Origin: an uncultured Sphingobacteriaceae bacterium
GTDB taxonomy: Bacteria > Bacteroidota > Bacteroidia > Sphingobacteriales > Sphingobacteriaceae
Length of the DNA stretch: 9,905 bases
NCBI GenBank assembly: GCA_937875035.1
Contig: CALNCF010000338.1
Span: 1-9,905 of the forward strand
Reading direction: 5' to 3'
Shown: one piece after another, positions 1 through 7,400 of the stretch
How the letters are laid out: each line of letters opens with the position of its first letter
Numbering within the stretch: position 1 is the first letter of the stretch
Notes under the pieces: generated by a model
The model's database searches: none
The model's input: only the letters and a program-made list of their open reading frames with translations
Told to the model about the DNA's origin: nothing
Program-made: the position numbers and the translations under genes

Positions 1-33
1 GAAAAAAATGATGATGTGCCTGTTTTTATAGGT

Positions 34-62
34 GATTTTTTGTTTTTATCTGGAAAAAAATC
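34..62. repeat. AT-rich inverted repeat, 8-bp arms
   Basis: The left arm GATTTTTT (34-41) pairs with the right arm AAAAAATC (55-62) around a 13-base loop. Only one pair is G-C, so an RNA hairpin would be weak. It may simply reflect the A and T runs of the leader, or be part of a weak terminator for an upstream gene. It touches the next inverted repeat at 61-82. Confidence 0.3.
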
Positions 63-82
63 AAAATGATGGTTTATTTTGA
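61..82. repeat. Perfect 7-bp inverted repeat, possible operator
   Basis: TCAAAAT (61-67) is the exact reverse complement of ATTTTGA (76-82), with an 8-base spacer. The centre lies about 40 bases before the flippase start codon. The dyad form and position would suit a regulator-binding site, but no regulator gene is visible in the window, and 7-bp AT-rich arms can occur by chance in a leader this biased. Confidence 0.3.
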
Positions 83-112
83 GGTGAATTGAGCTATAAG
101 GGTAGAAATTAA

Positions 113-1645
113 GTGGCAGAACGGGCAGCGATTACGCGGATCACCCGATCCAAAAGATTTTCCTATTTTAGCCAGCAAAGCACATACGTGTATCAATTCA
201 TATTACATAAGATCAGATCGAACCGTTCCGCGCTCTTCCTTTTTGCCGGAAGCAGCCTGCTGACCGTTCTGAATTTTGTCATTATATCTTTTCTTTCGCA
301 TACCCTTCCCGTACACGAATACGGTACCTACCGGCACCTGCTTACCTTCATCAGCATCGGGGTAGCTTTGGGTTCCTTAGGCTTTGCCCAGTCCTGCTAC
401 TATTTCCTCAGCGCGGCTTCCGGCAGGCAGGAGAAATACGACCAGGTGAACGTATCCCGGATCTTAGTGCTTGGCGGAGCGCTGCTGGCCTGCCTGCTGA
501 TGTACGCCTGTTCAGGCTGGTTTATAGAGAATTTTGATAATCCCGACTTCAACCGCTTTACCTGGTTCGCATTCGCCCTGATCTTCTTCAGCGTATTGCA
601 GACCATCGAATTAAATGTCTTTGTGGATGCTGGCCTGATGAGCGCTTATTTTATGAATACGATCATCAATGTGTTCATGCGGCTCGCCCTGCTGTATTAC
701 CTCTACATGACCGGGAAAGGCTTTGAAGCCTATTTATACGCCCTGCTCATACTGGCAGCGCTGCAAACCCTGGTCAACCAATTGTTCATACAGGTGCATT
801 ATAAAGGGCTGCATTTTTTCATCCGCAAGGAACTGCTTCGGAAGCAGCTGTATTACGCAGCGCCCATCGGGCTTGGGTTGTTCTTCGGTGTGCTGATGAA
901 CAATACTGACCGTATGGTCTTGTCTTCGCTGGTGAAGGATGTAAAAGACTTTGCCGTGATGGCCAACGGGAATTTTGAAGTACCCTTTATCTCCGGTATC
1001 TATATCGCGTTCAGCACCATGGCGCTGCCGGCCATGATCAGGGCCTACCAGGCCGGGGAATACAAAGAGCTGAACAAGGTGCGCAAGGCGTATATGAAAC
1101 AGATCGCACCCTTGTTGTTCCCGGTGGTCTTTATGCTCATCTATTGGTCGAAGCCCTTTATCCTGCTGGTGTTCGGTCCCAAATACCCCGAAAGCGCCGC
1201 CCTTTTTGCCGTGTTCTCGCTCACGTATTTTATCCGGTTCTGCAGTCACACCGATATCTTTTATGCATCCGGTAGAACGAAGTACATTATCCTGATCCAG
1301 GTGGTCGAATTCTTCCTGAATATCCTGTTCTGTATCCTCTTTATCCGCTGGTACGGGGTGATCGGCGCATCCTATGCCATCGTGCTGACCAATGCCTTAT
1401 ATTTCATCGTGGTATCGGCGATCAGCGCAGGCATTGTGAAGTCGAAGATCTCCGACCTGTATCCCTCGGGTTTCCTGCTCACCAACCTGGCGGTGTGCGC
1501 GCTTGCCCTGTTCATTACCCATTTTATATTCGACCGTTTTTCTCATTTATCTCCATATCTCTGGATCCTGGCCATCCTGTTCTACTGGGCGCTGTACAGC
1601 CTGCTGTTCTTTGCCTGGAGAAGAAAACGTAATGAAGAAATATGA
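113..1645 (+). CDS. Polysaccharide flippase, Wzx/MATE-like (MOP superfamily)
   Basis: Integral inner-membrane protein of about 510 residues, the usual size of Wzx-type flippases that move lipid-linked oligosaccharides or O-antigen units from the cytoplasmic to the periplasmic face. It is hydrophobic along most of its length, with roughly 12-14 membrane segments. The first is about residues 40-62, followed by the short EYGTYRHL stretch (residues about 69-76); a 'xEYGxY' sequence after helix 1 is common in this family. The C-terminus is basic (AWRRKRNEE). The first possible start is GTG at 113, directly after an in-frame stop, with a weak purine stretch (AAGGG, 98-102) before it. A second GTG at 188 (residue 26) would give an N-terminus more like other flippases, so the first 25 residues are uncertain. 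It overlaps the next gene by 4 bases (ATGA), implying one transcript and coupled translation. The substrate cannot be read from sequence. Confidence 0.85.
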   Translation: MAERAAITRITRSKRFSYFSQQSTYVYQFILHKIRSNRSALFLFAGSSLLTVLNFVIISFLSHTLPVHEYGTYRHLLTFISIGVALGSLGFAQSCYYFLSAASGRQEKYDQVNVSRILVLGGALLACLLMYACSGWFIENFDNPDFNRFTWFAFALIFFSVLQTIELNVFVDAGLMSAYFMNTIINVFMRLALLYYLYMTGKGFEAYLYALLILAALQTLVNQLFIQVHYKGLHFFIRKELLRKQLYYAAPIGLGLFFGVLMNNTDRMVLSSLVKDVKDFAVMANGNFEVPFISGIYIAFSTMALPAMIRAYQAGEYKELNKVRKAYMKQIAPLLFPVVFMLIYWSKPFILLVFGPKYPESAALFAVFSLTYFIRFCSHTDIFYASGRTKYIILIQVVEFFLNILFCILFIRWYGVIGASYAIVLTNALYFIVVSAISAGIVKSKISDLYPSGFLLTNLAVCALALFITHFIFDRFSHLSPYLWILAILFYWALYSLLFFAWRRKRNEEI

Positions 1646-2586
1646 GCGAGGTGCGGATCATAAATGCAGAGACCTGGTCGCGCTATGCCGCGGATTTCGG
1701 CATGGATTCCGCCCTTTCAGGCGCGGCATTCTGGGAAGACCTGGCCAGGGCATTCGGCCTGACCTGCCGGCTCATGGCATACATGGTGAACGAAAAGCCA
1801 GTGCTTCTTTTCCCGGCGATGGTTTCCGGCAGATCTATTGTCTGGGCCCTGCATTATCTGCCTTCCGGGTTGCAGCTCAAGCCCGGGCTGCATCCCATAC
1901 AGCAGCAGGAGCACCTGCAATCATTTTTGGCAGACCTCACCTCACAATACACCCGCATTGATCTTTGCCTGTCGCGTAAAGAGAAAGACATCCGTCCCTT
2001 TATCTGGCAAGGCTTTACCTACCGTGTTTCATATACTGCTCTTAAAGAGCTGAATGGCCCCCTGACATACAGCCAGGGCGCGGAACGCAATGTACGCAAG
2101 GATGCGCAGGACGGGCTGGTTTACCGGGTCTGCGATAGAGAAGAGGTGCTGGATATGGTGATTGCCGACCTGCGTGGCTATGGTTTTTCCAACGCCAAGA
2201 TCAGCGGGTTGGAGCAATGGTTCAGTCATGCTTCCGCGCAGGGTATGATGAGCTTTTATGAAGCCAGCGATGCGCAGGGTCACCGGGCCGTCGCCTGTGT
2301 ATGGAAGGATACCGTGAGCCGTGAAGCCTGCCTGATCGCTACCACCAGGCGTAGCGGGTTGTCGCACTACGGCTTGTACGATTTCCTGCTGAAAGACCTG
2401 CAGCTGCAAGGATATACCTGTATCGACCTCTGCGGGGCAGACATCAGGCCGGTCGCCGATTTTAAGTCGTTTTTCCGTACCAGGCTCGATTTCTTTTACG
2501 TCCTTTCGTATCGTTCTTTCGGACATAAAATGCAGCGGCTGCGTGCAGCTCTCCGGGCTGGCCTGATCCGTTTGCTACGAGGCTGA
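1642..2586 (+). CDS. GNAT/FemAB-fold acyltransferase (polysaccharide-locus type)
   Basis: Cytoplasmic protein of 314 residues with no signal peptide or membrane segment. It has the two-lobe layout of FemAB-like proteins of the acyl-CoA N-acyltransferase superfamily. An N-terminal lobe (about 25-130) ends in PFIWQGFTYRVSYTALKEL (119-137), where relatives carry a similar 'GY.V...YT..idL' stretch. The ERNVRKD motif (148-154) resembles the 'RNIRKA' motif of FemAB relatives. A C-terminal GNAT-like lobe (about 155-285) ends in IDLCGADIRPVADFKSFF (261-278), the usual 'FK..F' signature. Family members transfer an acyl or aminoacyl group to an amino group, often on a nucleotide- or lipid-linked sugar or on a peptidoglycan precursor. 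Donor and acceptor are not visible here. The start ATG overlaps the flippase stop. The 3' end overlaps the oppositely oriented amidotransferase gene by 12 bases, leaving no room for a private terminator. Confidence 0.7.
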   Translation: MSEVRIINAETWSRYAADFGMDSALSGAAFWEDLARAFGLTCRLMAYMVNEKPVLLFPAMVSGRSIVWALHYLPSGLQLKPGLHPIQQQEHLQSFLADLTSQYTRIDLCLSRKEKDIRPFIWQGFTYRVSYTALKELNGPLTYSQGAERNVRKDAQDGLVYRVCDREEVLDMVIADLRGYGFSNAKISGLEQWFSHASAQGMMSFYEASDAQGHRAVACVWKDTVSREACLIATTRRSGLSHYGLYDFLLKDLQLQGYTCIDLCGADIRPVADFKSFFRTRLDFFYVLSYRSFGHKMQRLRAALRAGLIRLLRG

Positions 2587-4404
2587 ACCCTGCCGGCCCT
2601 GCCCGTAGTACCATTCTGTGAAAACGAACAGCGCCCATACTTTGCGTGCCAGGGTATGTTGTCCCCTCTGAAAGAAATCATCTCTCAGCCGCATGGCTTC
2701 CTTCGTATTCAATGCGGGTATGTTTGAGATCCGTTCGTCGTTCAGGCTGCTTAGAATCGCTTCGCGGAATGTCGTGTTCATCCATTGTTTCAGCGGGATG
2801 CTGAAGCCCTGCTTCGGGCGATCCATCAGCGCTTTGGGTACAAGGCTATGCACGATCTCTTTCAGGATGATCTTCAGTTTTTTCCCCTGCATCTTATAGG
2901 ATTCCGGCATCTCGTCGGCATACACGGTGAGCTCTGTATCTAAATAGGGTTCCCGGCTTTCCATGCCGTAAAACAGCGCGATCTTATCCGAGCAGACCAG
3001 CAGGTCGCCGGTGAGATAATGCCGCAGGTCGGCACGGTAAATGGCATTGCGTTCCGGCCTGTATAGTATGGAGGCTGCTGTTACCGCGCCTTGCTTGTTC
3101 AGGAGGAGATCTGCTTCGTGCCGGGTAAAGAAATTGCTGAGCTGCAGGTGGATGTTTTCCAGGGAAGGGTCATGAAGCATCGTTCGCAGCTTTGCTTTAC
3201 GCGCGGGCAGTAAACGTGCGATGACTTTCCGTAAGGAGGCGGGAATACTGTTGAGCAAACGATGGTACTGACGTGCCTGCCGGTGCTTGCGATACCCGTA
3301 AAAAAGCTCATCGGCGCCGTCGCCCGAGAGGATCACTTTCGTGCCATTCGCTGCGGCCAGCCTGCTTACTGCCATTTGTGGGAGCATCCCGTAATCGGCC
3401 AGGGGCTCATCAAAAATAGTACTCATGAGGCCGAGGTCCGAACGGTAAGATTCTTCACCGGGTATAACGGATGTATGCTTCAGCCCGAGCTCAGCGGCAA
3501 TGGCTGCGGCAGCCCGGCTCTCATCCATCGTCATATCCTCAAAGCCCAGGCTGAATGTTTCCGTCTGGTGCTTCCTGCCGCTTATGGCAGCAAGCAGGGT
3601 GCTGTCGTAGCCGGCGCTTAGCAAGATCCCTTTCTTCGCGTCCGAGATCATGCGGCGCCCGAACGAACGGATCAGCAGGCTTTCTGCTTTCGCCTTGCTC
3701 TGGCTATAGCTGTCCTTAGTATCATGATCCTTAAAAGGAATGTCCCGCAGTGTCTTATGGATGCTTCTTTGCTGTAGGTCGAACACCAGGCAGGCCCCGG
3801 CTTCCAGCTTATAAACGTTCGGATAAATGGTGTAAGGAGCAGGGATATAACCCAGCTCAAAGTACAGGCTCAGCGCATCGGGCTGTGGTTCCTGCGGAGG
3901 ATAGATGCGCAGGTCGGAACTGAAGCTGAACATGCCGTTTTCATAGGAGTAGACCAAGGGTTTGACTCCTGCAAGATCCCGTTGCAGGACGAGCTGCTGC
4001 TTGTTCTTGTCGTAAATACCGCAGGCATACACACCCTTCAGCCTGGCGCTGAAAGCGCTGCCCCAGCAGATGTAGGCGTTGAGCAGCACCTCCGTATCTG
4101 AATGGGTGCGGAACCCAAAGCCGGAGGCTTCCAGCTCGGTACGGAGCTCCTCGTGGTTGTAGATCGTTCCGTTAAATACCAGGTAATAATTTTTGCAGGC
4201 GCTTTCGAAGGGCTGATCCGCCCGTTCAGTGGGGTCGATCACGGCCAGCCGGCAATGGGAGAGCCCTGCATGAAAATCTTCCTGCTCCTCGAAAAATATA
4301 CCCGCCGCATCCCGTCCCCGGTAATGCAATACCTTGTTCCATGCCTGCAGGGTATCCTCTCCGTGCTGCTTGTTAAAATCAATAAAACCTGAGAAGCCGC
4401 ACAT
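2575..4404 (-). CDS. asnB: Asparagine synthase (glutamine-hydrolysing) family amidotransferase
   Basis: Cytoplasmic enzyme of 609 residues. An N-terminal class II glutamine amidotransferase domain (2 to about 170) releases ammonia from glutamine. A C-terminal ATP-pyrophosphatase synthetase domain (about 235-580) adenylates a carboxylate and amidates it. Visible residues are the N-terminal nucleophile Cys2 (after Met removal), Arg52, Asn78-Gly79 and Asp103 for glutamine binding, PP-loop SAGYDS (263-268), SGDGADE (360-366), SDKIALFYGMESREPYLD (472-489) and RPKQGFSIPLKQW (529-541). Several normally strict positions differ: HRGPD reads YRGRD (28-32), FNGEIYN reads FNGTIYN (77-83), and SGGxDS reads SAGYDS. 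The start ATG shares one base with the stop of the gene before it (TAATG), without an evident Shine-Dalgarno sequence, so translation is probably coupled. AsnB-like paralogues in polysaccharide loci, such as WbpS of Pseudomonas, amidate uronic acids instead of aspartate; that role is inferred here. Family membership is secure, the substrate is not. Confidence 0.9.
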   Translation of the reverse strand: MCGFSGFIDFNKQHGEDTLQAWNKVLHYRGRDAAGIFFEEQEDFHAGLSHCRLAVIDPTERADQPFESACKNYYLVFNGTIYNHEELRTELEASGFGFRTHSDTEVLLNAYICWGSAFSARLKGVYACGIYDKNKQQLVLQRDLAGVKPLVYSYENGMFSFSSDLRIYPPQEPQPDALSLYFELGYIPAPYTIYPNVYKLEAGACLVFDLQQRSIHKTLRDIPFKDHDTKDSYSQSKAKAESLLIRSFGRRMISDAKKGILLSAGYDSTLLAAISGRKHQTETFSLGFEDMTMDESRAAAAIAAELGLKHTSVIPGEESYRSDLGLMSTIFDEPLADYGMLPQMAVSRLAAANGTKVILSGDGADELFYGYRKHRQARQYHRLLNSIPASLRKVIARLLPARKAKLRTMLHDPSLENIHLQLSNFFTRHEADLLLNKQGAVTAASILYRPERNAIYRADLRHYLTGDLLVCSDKIALFYGMESREPYLDTELTVYADEMPESYKMQGKKLKIILKEIVHSLVPKALMDRPKQGFSIPLKQWMNTTFREAILSSLNDERISNIPALNTKEAMRLRDDFFQRGQHTLARKVWALFVFTEWYYGQGRQGSAS

Positions 4405-7400
4405 TACTTAATGAGGTATATTTTACCGAAACCCTTTTCCACGTATTGTTCTGCCGAAGTCTTGCGGTGCTTGAGCTCCTGGTTGTTCATGCGGGTCATT
4501 ACCCGGTAAAAATACACGCCGTTCGCGAGGCGGTCGCCGAACTGGTCGGTGCCGTTCCAGGTAAAGGCGGATATGTTATTCCCGATCTTCATCGGGCCCA
4601 GCTCCGTTTCGTTGATCTCCCTCACGATCTTCCCGGTCACGGTCATGATCTGGATGCGCACCTGGTCAGGGATCTGTGAGCCGGTCAGCGTAAACACAAA
4701 GCGCATCGAGGTGCTGAATGGGTTGGGATATGGGTAGAAATGCGTGATGCTCGACTCATTCACTACTTCAAAGTCGATGGTATAATCATTGGCTACACGT
4801 CCGTTGCCCAGGGCATCCCTGGCCCGTACTTTCAGGGAGTAAATGCCATCGGTATGCAGGTCGGGACGATAGGTGACCTCGGCCGTATTATCGTTGCCTG
4901 ACAGGGCGGGCTTAAACACCAGGTCGGGCGACTGGTAGCTCAGTACTTCATAGCTGCTGCTACCCGGCTGGCGGAGCAGCAGGATGACCGATGCCGTGTC
5001 GTTCAGCAGGAAATGCTTGTTGTCATCCTTTACCCGGATCGAAATGGTCGGTCTTGGCTGGATAATCTCGTTGTTCATAATGCGTTTTCCATCGAAGAGT
5101 ATATCTACCACAGGCTTACGCGTATCGGTATTCACATTGAACTCCCGCTGTAAAATATTGTTGAAGGCGTAGCTGTCCTGCTGTTTCAAAGGCTCCACGC
5201 GTACGGTCAGCTTGTTATTGGCCAGCATATGCCGGCTGTCGAGCTCCAGGTTGATATAGGCTGTATCCCAGGGCGCTACAGGAGGCAGTGTGCGATATAG
5301 AGCCCGGCTTTCTGTCCGGTCGCTTTTCAGCAGTACATAATGCACCGCCAGCGAATCGGTCGGGAAGGAAGAGATATTCTGGTAGGCGAATTTCCAGCGC
5401 AGGGTATCTCCCTGTTCGATATCATCCTTATAGAAATCATTCCTGATCTCCGGGTTGATGGTACCCTCGGCAATGTCATCGTAGCTCAGTTGCAGGAAAC
5501 GCAGGGTGGCCGGGTCGCGTTCCACTTCATCGCTCACCTGGAAACGGACACGGAGGCTGCTGATGGCTTGCGCATCAAACGCATTAACCGTCCTCAGATC
5601 ATAAGGAGAGCTAAAGCCGGAGGCTATAAGCGTATCATTCCCGTTGGGCAGGGTGCCGATCAGCTCTGCACGGATCGTATCATTGGTATTGGCATCGAAG
5701 GCGTAGGAGAGCTCTTTCCAGGCCGTGGTAGGACCCACCTTCCCGGAGCTGATCTCCCCGCGTATCCAGCGTTGCAGGTATTCCCGGTCTACCTTAAAGC
5801 CCTGTACGGTCGGAGGGAGGGCCGAGCCTAAGGTGTCAGCCGTTCTTTCGAGCGCGGTGCCTGCCGCTTTTCCTTTTTGTCCGAAGAACAGGTAAGGCCA
5901 GCCTGCATCCACATTCCGGCTTTGGTTGCAGCCGATGGATTCGAACGCCTGGTGTGCGGCTTCCGGCAGGGCTTTGATATGGATACCCCGTCCGTTGAAG
6001 CCCAGCACATAGTAGTTTTCCGGGATCTGCGCGAGGTAGGCTATCATCGAATCTACATGCACTGGATCGTTGATATTGTAAAAATTCTGCCCGGTATATT
6101 CTCCGGGTGAGTTCTGGAAGTTGAAGGCTCCCGGTAAGGAATAAAAGGAAAGGTCGACCGGGTTCAGGGCCAGGAAGGTAAGACCGATGAACTCGGCGCT
6201 GTGAAAAGCCCTGCGCCCACCGGGATCCGAACGGAAGGTGCGTTCGGTGGTTTTCGGCGCGTCGTCGCCCCGTGTCTGTATCGAGGTAAAGAAAGAGGTG
6301 TTGGTAAAAGCGAAGGTACGGGTGGCGGAATCGATGCGGATGTTCTCGAAGCTGAAATCGTTCAGCTGGGCGATCGTTCCGGCATAATAACCGAAATCGC
6401 TGTTCGGGATATAGGTGAACGAAGCTTCTTCCCAGTCGCCCCCTTCGCGGAAGGGCAGGTTCTGTCGCACACGCCAGAAATAAGTCTGCATAGGCTGCAA
6501 AGAAACATTCGGACTCCATTGCGGCATAAAGCCCGCGCTCAGCAGGCCCGAACTCTTCTTCCAGGGTGAATTGAATCCGGATCCTGTATCGATCTCGAAA
6601 TAATACCCTGCCGATTTCACCAGCAGGTCGTTAGACTGGGCAATGAGGCGTACCTGGGTGCTGTCGTAAATGATCTTATCCTTGGGGAATAAAATATTGA
6701 CCCCGCTGGCCGGCATGTAAAATTCTATGCTTGCGCTGTTATTCAGCTCGTTCAGCTCCGACACGAGGTTATTGCTGTCGATCTTCACGGTAAAGATGTT
6801 CAGTCCCTTGGAACGGGCAATGGATTCTTCCCGGATATAGAAATAAAAAGTATCGGTATGATACACGGGCAGGAATGTACGCGAAGCGTATTTCTTCTCC
6901 GTCTGGTCTGCGAATTTGCGAGTCAGCGAAATGGTAACGGAATCAGGGATAGCCTTGCCCGGGTTCTTCACGATCACCGCTACGGCAAAGGAATCGCTCA
7001 ACGCGTTCGCATCCGCAGGATATATGAACAGGTCCTTATCGCTGATCTCGTAATCTGCTTTGGCAGGCGCGTAAAAAGACAGGGCAGGGTCGCCCTGGAA
7101 CAGGTACTGACGGCAATGGATACGGTTCAGCGCATCGTTCGGCTTCTGGAACTCACGGATGGTCTTGCCGATATTCTGTGCTACCGATGCCCCGTAATTA
7201 TTCCGGAAGCTGTTCTCATAAAAACGCGTGGAAAAGCTGCCGAGGTAAGCCGGGTAACCCTCGTCGGTGCTGGCGATCCAGCCGATGGCGCCCTTGTTCT
7301 TTTCGAAGAGGAAGAGCTCTCCCATAGAAGACGCGGTGTTCGGGTTTCCAAGCAGGCAGCCGTTCAGGATATACACCGGGTATTTGCCCTGGTTGCTCAG

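Larger units (their letters stand above)
1..112 (+). promoter_or_regulatory. AT-rich leader upstream of the flippase gene
   Basis: This stretch is clearly richer in A and T than the rest of the window and has long T and A runs; composition changes abruptly at the flippase start. An in-frame TAA at 110-112 closes the flippase frame just upstream, so the leader is non-coding in that frame. It most likely holds the promoter of the plus-strand pair. The phylum's -7 box (TAnnTTTG) has only a near match, TTATTTTG at 74-81, and there is no TTTG at the right distance upstream (the nearest, 39-42, is too far). No transcription start can be placed. It could also contain the tail or terminator region of a gene lying to the left of the window. 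Confidence 0.4.

Noticed and set aside
734..1249. Minus-strand open frame of 171 codons inside the flippase gene
   Set aside because: It is antisense to well-formed membrane segments, rich in His, Gln and Asp with no domain pattern, and has no separate promoter or spacing.
1503..1961. Plus-strand open frame of 152 codons spanning the flippase/acyltransferase junction
   Set aside because: It overlaps both genes in another frame. The ATGA junction already explains the region, and the translation is low-complexity Arg/Pro/Ala.
2575..2640. Intrinsic terminator between the convergent genes
   Set aside because: GC-rich stretches here can pair weakly, but there is no T run on either strand and all of it is coding.
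5836..6519. Minus-strand open frame of 227 codons in another frame of the PorU2-like gene
   Set aside because: It is a frame-shifted shadow; the PorU2-like frame runs through here with a coherent ILEI-like domain. There is no sign of a real frameshift.
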